Shown piece by piece: positions 36,451 to 48,059 of a stretch of 64,000 bases of DNA. The notes beneath the pieces were generated by a model. It did not search any database, was not told where the DNA came from, and worked only from the letters and a program-made list of their open reading frames with translations. The translations under genes were made by a program, and so were the position numbers. Position 1 is the first letter of the stretch. Each line of letters begins with the position of its first letter. Source of the DNA: Adiantum capillus-veneris (Eukaryota; Streptophyta; Polypodiopsida; Polypodiales; Pteridaceae); assembly GCA_014529385.2 (NCBI GenBank), contig CM043959.1:11997309-12061308 (forward strand). Reading direction: 5' to 3'.

Positions 36451-36903
36451 GATTTCATTGAAAATTTTTGTGCTTGTCCGCCTTGTCTTTCTGATCACCA
36501 TTGTGTCTTCCATTTTTCCATCTGAGCTTCCCTGCTATTTATTATTAATTTTGACCTGTTTATTTGAAAAAATCAAAGAAAATAGCAAAATGCTCTAAAA
36601 AAGTAAAGTAAAAATCCAATAATAAATAAAATTCCTTAAAAAACACATCTTTATTGTTTTTTGTTGGATTTCTCCATTTTTAAACCTCCTTATCAACGAA
36701 AATGATGAAAAATATCCAAAAAAGGACTATTTTTTTATTATTTTCTGATAGTACAATATTTACACTCATCGATGAGATATTATCAGTGAATTTTTCCTTG
36801 ATGATGAATTATAAGGAAATTATTAGGTATTTTTGCAAAAAATCACACGTTAACATAGAACTTTTTCCTCCCTCTTTAAACATTGCCCGTAATTACTTAG
36901 TAC
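36451..36903. other. A/T-rich spacer in P2
   Basis: Rich in AAAAT and TTTTA words with no coding signal. Confidence 0.6.
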
Positions 36904-37714
36904 TTAGTGCTCTTCCACCCCTCCTAGATGGTGTACTCCGGGACGACTGTGTGCATGGGGTGAAAAATTGTGTCTATGCATAGCCGTGATTGACTCTACC
37001 ATGATATGAAGATCAATGCAATTCAAACCAATATCCTGTGCAAGAGCTGGGTCTTGAGTAATTAACTCAAGGGTTTTCGATGTCGAGGTTTTTTGTTGAT
37101 GTCTTCCAAAGAGAAAATCTTGTAGCTTTTGTGCTCTCTGTTTGACTGTACCATCAGGATGCTTTAGCACTTTGATTGCTTGAGCTGTTGGTAGCACTTT
37201 TGACTGTTGTCGAGCTTTTTCTCTCCATTGGTAGCTCGATCGACTTGGTGTTGCATGGTGTGGTGGAGTCGGTTGAGACTTAACTCACCATTGCTTGATT
37301 GGTTTTGCGGTTTGTGGAGAAGATAAGTGCTCCTTTTTCTTCCAAACCCTTTCATGTTAGGTAACTTACTCGGAGACGCTCGATTCTGTGTTCGAACCCT
37401 TCGATCCTTCTTTTGTTTCTTCGGTGAAGTTTTAGGCACCCATATCTGAATCGGTTTATCCGTAAGCTGTGCTTTTGGTACCCAAATTTTCCTGACTCTT
37501 TGCATGCTACATATACCCCACTCTGCCAGAAGTTGCACTTTGAAGGAAGATGTTAGAAACCATATAACTTCGAGCAAAAAAAAAAAAATCTTGAAATCTT
37601 GCCAAGTACTTGGAGTATGCTGCTTGGCAGCAGCTGTAGACATCAACATCTGCATGGCACTGCTTCTGAGAAAAACAGTGATTTGAAACAAATCTGGATC
37701 CTTCTCTTGCAAGT
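36904..37714 (-). pseudogene. Unassigned basic ORF fragments in P2
   Basis: The minus-strand frames 37197-36904 and 37820-37164 overlap. The second contains two IWVPK phrases and a Lys/Arg/Gln-rich tail (KKQKKDRRVR), which hints at a nucleic-acid-binding retroelement protein; IWVPK also occurs in the region at about 29,160. The upper end overlaps the inverted block and is not a natural start. The product is unknown. Confidence 0.35.
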
Positions 37715-39523
37715 GATCTTGTCTAAAAATGGCATAGCTACTAATATTGAGAAGATTCATGTCATTGCTGATTTGCATAGACCAACAACAATCAAGGGGT
37801 TGCAAGTCCTCATGGGACATTGTGGATATTACCGACGGTTCATCTACATGTATGCTATAATTGCAAAAACCATGTATATATTAATTACGCACTTTGAATG
37901 GACCGAGGCATGTGAAGAATTCTTCATGAAGCTTAAGCAAGCTCTCACCTCAGCTCCAATATTGAAAGCACCAGATTGGGATAAGGTATTCCACGTATAT
38001 GTAGATGCTTCAAAGTTTTCTATTGGTTGTATACTAGCTCAACAAGCCATGCAACATAGGGAGAATAGTGACATGGTTCATCATTATTCTCGAATTTGAT
38101 TTCACTGTGGTTGTAGAAAAAGGCACTACACATCAACGAGCAGATCATTTGTCAAGGATTGTTTTAGGGGAATTACCTAAAGGGGTAGACAACGATTTAC
38201 CAGATACCTATTTGTTCTCCATAAAAATGATACCTAGATGGTCGGAAAACATTGTGTCATTGATGACAATAGCTCAAGTGGATTCACAAATACCACTTCC
38301 TATCACAATCGATTTAATCGAGCAATTGGCTATGTATCGATTACTAGCTGGAAGGCTATATAAAAGAAATCGGGATGGTATATTGATTTTATGAATTAAC
38401 CCTGAAGAAAAAGAACAAAACCTAAGTCAAGCACATGTTACCATAGTAGGACTTCACTTTGCGGAAGACCAAACTATACAACAAATCTTGAGACTTGGAG
38501 TATTTTGGCCGACTATAAGGAGAGATGTTAGATCTTTTGTAAAAGATTACCTTCAATGTAAAAAAAAAACATCCATTCCTCATGTAACATTGTTTCAAAT
38601 GTCACATGTTCCTAAATGGAGTAATTATCTGGTTACTTACTTGCAAAGAGCAATTGAAACTGAAGCAAGAGACTATGCTCTTATTGGGAACCAATTGTAT
38701 CGAAGAGGTAAAGATCAACATTTGCGTCTTTGTGCAAATGAAAACGCGTATATTCCGATTATAGAACAAGCACATGCTGGATTAGCTGGAGGTCACTATT
38801 CTAGTGAGACCACCGCAAGAGCAATCTTGGTGGCAGACATATGGTGGCCAACACTTTTTGCAGATGCTAAAAAATATGTTCGAAGATGTGATGCTTGTCA
38901 ACGAGCAAAAATGCCAACACGAGTAGACAGCATGCCCTTAAGACCAATGATGGGGGCTAGAGTCTTTGAAAAATGGGGTATAGATTTTGTTGGACTGATA
39001 TAAACACCTGCTTATAGAACCCAAGCTCAATATATTATTGTAGCTACGGACTATTTGACCAAGTGGGCCGAGGCTAAAACAACCCAAAAGAATGATGCCA
39101 AAACCACTGATGCATTCTTAAATGAGTATGTATTCATGAGATATGGACTGCGAGTAGAGATTGTCAGTGATTGAGGAACTCATTTCCTCAATGAGGTAAT
39201 AGAGTATTTGCTTAATGAGTTTATTGTCATCCATAACAAATAAGCTCCCTATCACCCACAAGCAAATGGACAAGCCGAGCATACCAATAAAATTCTTAGC
39301 TCGGTATTGACCAAAGTGGTTAGTTCAGGAAGGACAAACTAGGAAATGAATCTCCATGCTACTCTATGGGCTTATCGAGTTTCATTCAAAACCCTTTAAC
39401 CTTGTTTATGGTCTTGATGCCATAGTGCCAATAGAATTTCTACTGTCGACACTAAGGGTAGCACAGAATCTTGAGTGGATTGGACATGAATTGTCAATAA
39501 AACTTGAAGATTTGGAAAGCTAG
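37715..39523 (+). pseudogene. Ty3/gypsy RNase H and integrase in inverted orientation
   Basis: A plus-strand coding remnant inside the minus-strand element. It starts with SKNGIATN (the reverse transcriptase thumb to RNase H link), then GYYRRFI and FHVYVDASKFSIGCILAQ (first RNase H Asp). An internal deletion joins this to TTHQRADHLSRI at the end of RNase H. Integrase follows: zinc-binding part with CDACQRAK (38,890-38,915), core with EKWGIDFVG, the TDYLTKWAEA phrase, and YHPQANGQAEH. Stops occur after FVGLI (39001-39003), in the core and later. Integrase-like sequence is recognisable to about 39,520. Confidence 0.85.
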
Positions 39524-39884
39524 ACGAGCAAAGGCTAACTGCTGTATCTTCAAGTGGAGCAGTAAAATTGTCCACCCTAGATGGTGAACAAGAATCCAAC
39601 TCCAACATTGGGAGTAGTCAACTTGAACGTGGTAGTATATGGATTTTCATGTCCTCATCAGTTTGTATGCTTGCCAGATGAACACATGAATGAGACGATG
39701 ATTCTTGGAATTCCCTGGATGCGTACATACAAAGCGGTACCCGATTGGGATACGAATCAACGAAAGCTATCACCTAAAGGAGGGCAACTCATTGTTCCAA
39801 TTGCAGCAAGCAAGGAGGAATAGAAAAGAAGCAATCAACAGACCAATCCATGAAGCCAATCTTCTCCATCCCCTCGACAATCAA
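39524..39884 (+). pseudogene. Second retropepsin-like fragment in the inverted block
   Basis: The frame 39581-39823 includes FVCLPDEHMNETMILGIPWM, typical of the C-terminal half of a retropepsin (ILG-x-x-W). It does not match the P2 protease at 41,442 closely, so it may come from another element or a capture event. Confidence 0.45.
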
Positions 39885-40500
39885 ATTACATGTCCAAGAA
39901 ATTTTCCTTGTCTTCCCATGAATGTGCACTTTTTAGGATTTAAGCAAATCCTATAAAGTCTACATTTCTCGAATACCTTTTTGAGGTGTTCAAAATGATC
40001 AGCCCGGATTGACGAATATACGCATAGATCATCCACATATACTTATATGAATTTCCAAAGATACTCTACCACAATTGGAGACACCCAATCTGTGTATTCA
40101 ATTTTGTAAATGAATTCAGCGTCCTTTAGTTTTTCACTCTCTTCTTTGATCTTCCTAGTAAATGTTTTGTTATAAATGTATGGTCTCTGTCTACTTGGTT
40201 TCGCATCATCTCTCATGGGTATAGTATGTTGACAGATTTTTGGATCAACACCCTTGAGATCCTTGTAAGACCAAGCAAATATATCTCAGTATTCCTTTAA
40301 CAAGCTCAGCAAAAGCTTTTCTTCTTCTTCTATTAGGTCATTCTCAATGTAAGCATGTCTAGGCTCTTCTCCTAGTTCAGCCAAGTCTACCCTTTTAGCG
40401 TTTTTAGGCCCTTCGTAAGATTCTCCTTGTTTTCGTAGTTCCCTAACAGATTGTTCAATTATGATTTTCCGATCTTGGAGAGTAATGGTATGGAACATGC
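39885..40500 (-). pseudogene. P2 reverse transcriptase, internally deleted
   Basis: Minus-strand remnant of Ty3/gypsy reverse transcriptase. It begins around LLLSLLKEY, then a TGA at 40286-40288, then DIFAWSYKDLKG and DWVSPIVV. After SPIVV the sequence jumps straight to YLWKFI, stop, VYVDDLCVYS. Thus a block of roughly 110-130 residues covering most of the fingers and palm is missing, although the YVDD catalytic motif survives. The frame then runs through LNPKKCTF to GKFLGH and stops being homologous at about 39,885, where the inverted block begins. Confidence 0.85.
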
Positions 40501-41202
40501 ATTACATCCTTACCATCCTCTTCCGTAGTTTCCATATCTCCTTTAGAGCTTTTTTCAACTCTTGATATTTCTTTTTCCGCTCAACTCTGGTCATGAGTGG
40601 TTTTTTATCCTGAGATTTTTCTTGAGTATCCTTCCTTGTTTTTCTCGATGCCTGAGACATTTCTGAGTTTTTGTTTTAAGGATATCTGCCAGTTATTTTG
40701 TCCTTGACACAATCATTAGCATGTATCTGCATCAGGAATTGTCTTTTACTGGAGATTGATGGCATAGGTCGTGTTTTCACGATATTGGTGTCTCTCTTTT
40801 GTCTATACCATTTTTGTCTTCTTGATTTCTGGTTTGGAAAGTCAAAAATTTTGCCTCCCCTCCCTTTAAGAGTACCTGAGCTCTCATATGCTCTTTTTCT
40901 GACCCCAAATCTTTTGAGATAGTTGAGTGTTCATCTAACTCATCAGTTGCATCGTAATAGAGGTCTGAAAAGACTTGTTGAGCTTTCATCAAGTCCTTGG
41001 GTTCCTCATTTTTGTTTTCAATGTTGAGGACTGACATCATTTGGATGGGAATTATGTCGTAGCCATCCTCATTACAAAATTGAGTAGGCATAGACGTATT
41101 CACACATACATCCATTGTCGCTAAAATTTGAGTCCACTCGAATGGCTCAAATAAATGCTCTGGAAAGGATTCTGGTACGTAGGCTTCGTCTATGCAGTCC
41201 CT
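40501..41202 (-). pseudogene. P2 pro-RT linker
   Basis: Open block 41115-40777 (starts MDVCVNTSMP) with acidic text (YYDATDELDEHS), then a Lys-rich stretch. It connects protease to reverse transcriptase; I see no enzyme motif in it. Confidence 0.55.
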
Positions 41203-42314
41203 TTATAGAATACATTCTTCTCGTCTTAAGCTTCCATTTTTTGAAGCTCCGCACATCCAAATAGGAGTGTCTTTGTTTAACCAGGATGGAAGTTTAGTTT
41301 CAGCCGAAGAGACTGAATCAAACTCTCGGATGGTTGTTTTCAAGACATCTCTATAAGTGTTATCTTTTAGATTGACTCTTGTTATAGATCCCACTTGCTT
41401 CAAGTTAGATAGTTGTTTCCCCAATCTTGGATAAGCTTTACCTATCGCTTGAAAGGTCTTCCAAATATAATTTCATAGTTGAGTTTTTTAAGTGTGTGAT
41501 ATTCAATTACATAGGAATCAACTATCACTTTTTCAAGCAGCCCTAGTGGTCTCTCAATGTGTCCGTCATCCAACTGCAAATTCTTTTGAGTTTGTCTAAT
41601 GGTTGGCTGTCCCCAGGATTCCCATACTGCTTTAGTGGCTATGGCTATGCCAGCTCCACTATCTAGTATTGCCATGATTTCAATGTCATTATATTTCACT
41701 GGGAGGGTGGTGTTTCCCTCTTCCCCTTCATAATATTCTCCGATCTTGTTCATAAGAACTGATACAATCTCTTTGTTTTCCATTTCATTTTTCAATTTTC
41801 CCAAATTCTTAGAGATTAACCCTGTTATCTCCACCTTCTCTAGGGTTTTTTGTAAATCGTTCCACAAGTATGGTCTGAGTTTCAACAGTTCTCCCAAAGT
41901 AAGAGTGCATTGGATGGGTGTAGACATGATTGAATGAATGTTGTCTACTTCTAGGGTCTGTTCAGCCCTTTTTACTTGAGTGGTCCTGCAAATGATGGAT
42001 TCATCTTTGTTATCTCCCAAGTAAGAAGTTAATGTTTTTAATGTCAATGGTTTAGATATTCCTGAAGCTTCCAATCCGCAATCCCCGTACAAGGATTGTA
42101 AATCCATGTTCATATCAGAAGGTAGGTTATCCAACCAGACTTCCTGTATAAGAGCTGACTTTAAAGTTAGGCTCTCATCATTGATCTCTCTCACTTTTTC
42201 CCATAAGTGTCCTGGCCAGTCTTCCTCTACGAATGGAATTCCGTCTAAGGCATCTTCGCTGCCCGGCACTATAAGCTCTGGTTCATTTGTTTCAAGGTGG
42301 GGTTCTGCCACCAC
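41203..42314 (-). pseudogene. P2 aspartic protease region
   Basis: Frame 42314-41442 starts with the acidic linker shared with P1 (EEDWPGHLWEKV) and ends with the retropepsin. The active-site motif LDSGAG is at about 41,650-41,672, and IIFGRPF follows near the end as the second-half motif. The frame stops at 41442; an adjoining frame 41424-41203 (MGKQLSNLKQV) continues the polyprotein. It matures the gag-pol polyprotein. The active-site residues are intact in this copy. Confidence 0.85.
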
Positions 42315-42774
42315 ATCGGATTTTTCTTTTGTTCCTTCTACTGCAAGATTTCAGGTTTTGCAATACTTTCAAGCTTGGGATTTGTTTATCCAGCATTTCT
42401 TGCGTCATTTTTACCAAATTTTGATAAGCTTCGAGCTTCGCTGCTTCCATGTCTGGAGACGGATAGTTTTTCCACTTGTTTTCCGTGTTTCGGTCTGCTT
42501 TAAGTCCTGCTTGGTAGGCTTCCAAGGGAGCATTAATAGGCTGAATTTTTTTTCAACCAGAATGGATCCTTCAGATTTCACGGTTGTTTCCTTGAATTCA
42601 CTGACAGTTTCTTTCAACTTGTCATAGGCTAGCACTTTTGATTTCTCTTCTATTTCAACCCGTTGTTTTTGTTTTCTCATCTCATATCTTTTGCTTTTTC
42701 TCTTTTTGATTCTTTGAAAAGAAATTTTTGTGTTCTCCGAATCATCAAAGGAGTTGTGCTTCTTTTTCTTTACC

Positions 42775-44992
42775 TGGGCTCTAGTGATTACCTTGATTGG
42801 AACAATCAGCTAGTAGGCATCACTTGGACTACGTTTATGGAAATTTTTCCCTTGTTCAAAGGATTCTTAGGACAATCTTCTGTAAAATGTCCTCCCTTTT
42901 TGCAACATTGTATGCAATAGGCTTCAATTGGTTTGAGGTATTTGTTAGGCTCTGGACATTCATTCTTCCAATGGTCATCAGCACCACAGTTATAACAGTT
43001 TCGTGTTCTAGACTTTATCATGGGTCTTCCCATGGGAGGTCTGACATCTTGATTAGCTACATAATACATTGGTGCGAGCTCTGGTGGAGCATAAGTCAGA
43101 TTTCTTCCATTGGTGGTGGATGTGGAATATACCAATCTCCTTCTACCATTATTGTAGATGGACTAGGCTTTGCATAGGGTGTAGCAGGCACTAATGCTTG
43201 TTCATCTATGACTCCTTCACAATGCATGTACTTTATAGGAACTGCATTATGTGCTGGATACGTAGGTTGTTGTCCCAACACAGGTTGAGGTCTTTCCATA
43301 CCCATTGGTGGTCTTTGAGCTTGGGCCATATTAGGCTGATATCTGTACATGGGTTGCCTTGTGGCCTCATGGGCACGTACTGAACATTCCCATCATACTT
43401 TGGTATGAAGTAGCACTCGTGGGTCTCATGGTTGGTCCATTTACCCTCGATTGCACACCATTTTTGTGGCCTAATTGGTTGTCCCTGTGGAGGTATCCCT
43501 TGTCCTGGTCCTCTCATAGGTGCTTTTTGCATATTCTTCATCATGTTTTTTCATCCTTTTTAGCATATCTTCTATGGCTGAGAGTGGTGCTGCAGTAGCC
43601 GTTCCCACTTGTGCTGGTTTTGTGGATGCTGTTTTCTTACTTTGGTTATCCTTAGGGACATCTTCTTCATTGAAGATCTCACAATTCTCTCCTAGGTCAA
43701 TCGCATCGGACACACTTGCTTTAGGGTTGTATGCTTTTTACTATAGAGTATAGCATGAAGTTCCTTGTTTAGCAGTCCCTTTAGAAACAAAGATACAAGT
43801 CGTTCTTCTGCAAGTCTCTCCATCTCTGGGCATCTGGAAATGTATTGTTTCATTCGAGTTGCACAATCCCTAACTCACTCACCATGTTTCTATTTACAGC
43901 TGTAAATTTGAGCTACCGTATTATGTTTAATCCCCATTTTGGAACAAGCAGTTACAAATCCTTGAGCTAATGTATTCAAGTCCATGATGGTACTTGGTGG
44001 AATGTTTTGGAGCCATGTGAAAGCTTTTCCTTCTAATGTCATTCCAAACCCCTAGAATTGAGTATGGAAATCGAATATATGCTCTACTCTTAGCACTTGC
44101 TTAAAGCTTGCTAAGTGGTCATATGGATCCCCTGATCATTTTTGAAAATCAGCTGGTCTAACACGTCTATTTGGTTCAACTCCAGGTCTTCTGGGAGTTG
44201 GTTCTGTTTTGAGTCCATCAAACCAGTCTGTTGGAAATAGTGACTCATGTAGCTCTGGACTGGCCTTAGTGTCACCCGGTTTTCTACGTGATGAGGTGGT
44301 TTCTAGTTTCTTCACATTACTCTCAGATGATCTCTCACGATGTTCCTCTCTTGGAATTTTTTTTGGTCCTTGCCCCAATATCCAATCCCATATGGAATAC
44401 CCTTGGTATTTGGTTTGTTCTACCTCCTCAAGAGTCATCATAACAAAGTTGTTGTTATAACAATCCCTAAACAGGTAGGTTGGTAGGTCTGCTGATCCCT
44501 TATCTTTGATCTTGAAGATATAGATGATCTTCATGGCCGTTAATTGTCCTGGTTTGGCATGAGAAGTCCACAAAAGATCTTTTATGTTTCTATCCTCCCA
44601 ACAATAGACTCCGATCCTAGGATTATCCGTACTAAGCCATTTCAAAGGCTTCAAGTCTACTTGATCGTATCCCTCGAATTCCAAAGTTGGTGGTCCTTCT
44701 TTTGCTGACATATCTGGGATTATAGTGTTTACTTCTAACCCTCATTTGTCTATCACGTCAGGGTTTTTGACCTGTAAATATTGAGTTTCGTTTCGATCCA
44801 TGTACATTTTTCCTTTTTGCTTGCCCTAACCTCTTCTTCGAACGCAATACCATGGTCATCAATGCGAATAGCATACTCCTCGTTAGGGTCCAAGTAAACC
44901 TGGGCTCCATGACGGTTAGTCTTGTAAAAAGATAGTATATGCTTATAGCGCACTGTCATTCCGATTTCCGAGTGAGTCGAGTAAAAAAACAT
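42775..44992 (-). pseudogene. P2 gag, broken
   Basis: Starts at ATG 44992 (MFFYSTH). Blocks 44992-44753, 44711-44136, 43713-43471, 43544-43233, 43350-43096 and 43135-42806 together form the capsid, the Pro/Gln/Met-rich linker and two CCHC zinc knuckles. The first knuckle (CYNCGADDHWKNEC) is intact here, unlike in P1; the second is CIQCCKKGGHFTEDC. Several frameshifts and stops break the frame, but at the two C-to-T stops of P1 this copy keeps glutamine. Confidence 0.9.
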
Positions 44993-45552
44993 CTTCAGAT
45001 GTTAAATCTGAAAAAGTGTCTCAAACTTCTTCAGGAATTGTGTGCAAGGAATTTCCTTGATTCACGCTTTCTTCAGTAGATACTCTACTGGATGTTTCTC
45101 CAAGTATGCCCTGATTTCCTAGTACACGACTAGGTCTAAGGTTCATATAGACTTATGAAGCCCTGGATAGAGTACTCACCTTTGGATTGACTTGTCGTCA
45201 ATTTCCACTCGATTCAATTGCAACTTTCTGTCAAGCCACTGATTCCTCGTCTGCAACCTGATTCCTGTACAAATTTGATCAAGTTAACTATTCTTCTATA
45301 AAGACAGTAGAGCTCTTGAGAACTCTCGTGATTGGTCTCTGTGTATCACTTCAAATCGAGCTATGGGAGTCAAAATTTGACCTTCAGATTGGACTTGGCA
45401 AAAATCAAAGGTCTAATCTGCAACCTGTAAACTGAGTGTATCTGTACCAATTTTGATCCGATTGAACCCAAAATTGCATTGTGGCCTTATATTATGTTGG
45501 TTTATCACTGTATGAGTTCAAAAGTAAAAAATGATGTCTCTGGATAGTAGAA

Positions 45553-46443
45553 GTAAATAATTGTGATTATTTACTTTTGTCAATCTTTTGCACTTTTTTG
45601 ATAGTTTTGGCAAGTATACAACTTGTTAGAGTCTCTGGGAAAATTTCAACAAGTTTGGACCAATCCTGATCAAGTTTATCAGCTGTTTGGTGTCCGCAGA
45701 CTCTGATTTTGAGAATCTGGCTTAAGTCTCACTTTGGGGATCCAAATTTCACCAAAATTTATTTGTGAGGTCTACTTGATGTGCTTGACCTTTTGGTATA
45801 CTCAAATTTGCAAAATCATCAAGTTTTGAAGCAGATGTAAATAATAGCGATTATTTACTCTAGCTATATTTTTGGAAGTTTTTGCCCCAACTTTGACACA
45901 GATCTGTTAAGAACCTTAAGTTAAGGTCACTAGCCAATTTTCATCAAGTTTGGAAGAATTTTGGTCAAATGGTCATCAATTATCTGTCCGCAGACCGCAT
46001 ACTAACTTTGCAATTTTAGTCACAAATTTCACTCCAATGGTCCAAATCTTACCAAATTTGGTTTGTGGGCTTATTACAACATGGTGAAGCTAGTGGTATG
46101 CAGACTTGGTCAAAAAATTGAAAAATAGGGCAGATATAAATAATCGTGATTATTTACTTCTGACAAATTTTCGCAAATTTTTGGTCAATTGAGCATATAC
46201 ACATGTTTATCACATCAACATAAGCCTATGAATCAAATTTCAACAAGTTTGGACAAATGTTTTCCAAATTTATACTCAAGATTCAAAATGTCAGTACAAA
46301 CTTTAGTTTTTAACCAGTTTTTTGTCAGTTTAGTGATCCAAATCTTTTGGGTCTTTACAGAAGTTGTATGTACACATGCAATGAGTCAATGGTATGAACC
46401 TTGGCCAATTTAGAGCAGAAAGTTAATAATCGTGATTATTAAC
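45553..46443. repeat. Four phased palindromes in P2 leader
   Basis: Copies at 45553-45574, 45837-45858, 46136-46157 and 46422-46443, spacing 284, 299 and 286 bp. A half copy (GTAAATAATC) lies at 46559. The DNA between is diverged tandem repeat with recurrent ACCAAATTTGGTTTGTGGG-type words. This is the largest array in the window. Confidence 0.95.
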
Positions 46444-47120
46444 TTTAGGCTTGAAATGAGCACTTTTTTACAATTTTCTCAAAGACAGTCTTTACATGAT
46501 GTATTTTAAGCCTATGAATCAAGTCAAAACTTAATTTGGCCTAAAATGTCAAGAGAAAGTAAATAATCTGAGTTTTGGTCAACTCTTGAAATTTTTATCT
46601 CAAAGTGTCTTTGAGCTTACCCACTGGTTCGGACAGCTCTTAGGCTTACTCTCCAGTCGGATTGAGTGGATTCGAGTCTTTTCAAGCTATTTCTAGCCTT
46701 AGACCTGAAATTCTGCAACTTCCAATAACAACTCACACTTGATTCTTTCAGAGAGAGCAATGTTCTGAAATCCACCTCGGATCCTATTTACCCTACTCTT
46801 AGATTCTCATGCAATGAGGTTGTGGAAAGTGTCCACAAACACTCGTTTTCTTGTGTTTATTATGTTTTTCAGAGTCTTGATCTTAAGACTTGTCTCATCT
46901 ACCAATCATTTTCCAAATCCTAATCTAAATATACAATCCTAGAGTCCTAAAGGTACTCAGCAAGTACGATTACTTCCAAGCTACCTCTACATAGCAAAAT
47001 ACGACAATCTTAAGCTATGCGGTTTCTAAAAGAAAGTTTTGAACTCTAGGCAAAACTAAAGGAAGTTAAAGGACAACTACACAAGACGTTCGCGTTTTTC
47101 CCTAGTTTAGGTCTCTTTGA

Positions 47121-47138
47121 TCCCCGACAATGGCGCCA
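47121..47138 (-). promoter_or_regulatory. Primer-binding site of P2
   Basis: TGGCGCCATTGTCGGGGA on the minus strand, two bases after the end of the 5' LTR. Resembles the complement of tRNA-Asp, as in P1. Confidence 0.8.
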
Positions 47139-47140
47139 AA

Positions 47141-48059
47141 TGTGGGACGCATGTCTAACCTCACCATCCTATCTTATTGCAGTATTAGTGAGAACCACGA
47201 TTAATTTGTCAAACCATGGGACGGAGCTAACTTGACTAGTGCATAGAGGCTACAAGAGGTTGTCAATCTCTTGGAAAACAACTAACAACTTGCATCTAAC
47301 TCAAGCTACACTCAAGTGACTGAAATCACCAAAAGCCAATTGCTCATAGGCAAACAATTTACATCCGTTACAGCATCAAATGACATCCAAAGGCAACAAA
47401 ACTTCTAGGACAAGTTTATAAGACCTAAGCACATATGTCTATGGCTTCAAACCCCACTTTAGGTCAAGTTCCAAAATCGCGATTATTAACAGGACTAGAT
47501 TTTTGACCTAGTCGTTTCAACCCAGAATGCATCTAAATGCTTAGTAATGATGCCCCAATACCCCGCCTATGCTTAGTTTTTTATTTGAACATGTAAATTC
47601 CTAGTTTTGATGAAATTAAGCTGCGGGTCGGCGATGCCAAAAGCTACGAAATACTGTGAATGGCTTATGTCAATGCGTAGAGCTCTTACCTGCGGTTGCA
47701 ATGCAACAAACGCATTTGCAATGTGACAACTGGAGAGGGAGTAGGAAGCACAAGAAGGAGAGAAGTGAGCGCCATTAGCTCCCGCTGTGTATTTCTATCC
47801 AAAAACTTATAAAAAACTTTCAAAAATTGGCTTTTATACCTTAGCCAAGGTTTTTGGGTGGTCAAAACTAATAATCTGGAGTTCTACCAAAGCTGGGAAA
47901 TGACTGGCTGATACAATCTGAAAGCTTGTAGACCTGGCTCATTAATTACAAGGTTTATCCGAGAAAATAGGAGTTACAATATTCCTGATTTATCAAAATA
48001 ATAATTGTTTTATAAGGAGAACTCTTAAAAATGGTGTCCGTGCTAGATTGCTGCTAACG
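47141..48059 (-). repeat. 5' LTR of P2
   Basis: Pairs with 30201-31124; ends GCGTCCCACA next to the primer site. The terminal A of its 5' end appears as G (CTGCTAACG on plus). The TATA box is conserved at 47,830-47,839; a partial palindrome is at about 47,475-47,490. Confidence 0.9.

Larger units (their letters stand above)
30201..48059 (-). mobile_element. P2: complete but defective Ty3/gypsy-type element of 17.9 kb
   Basis: Read on the minus strand: 5' LTR (48059-47141), primer site (47138-47121), leader with four full palindromes, gag (44992 to about 42,780), protease (42314-41203), reverse transcriptase remnant (to about 39,885), an inverted RNase H-integrase block (37,715-39,880 on plus), a spacer, a second leader-like region with three palindromes, the extra ORF copy C (34710-31163), a polypurine tract, and the 3' LTR (31124-30201). 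The repeated word GTCATGT at 30197-30203 and 48059-48065 fits a target duplication overlapping the ends. The two LTRs differ at about 17 of the first 260 aligned bases by my count, so the insertion is old. Size and primer type fit the Tat/Athila branch; this is an inference. Confidence 0.9.

Noticed and set aside
14529..48059. One giant element from the LTR at 14529 to the LTR at 48059
   Set aside because: The LTR at 14529 is in opposite orientation to those at 30201 and 47141, and gag occurs twice on opposite strands; two separate elements explain the map.
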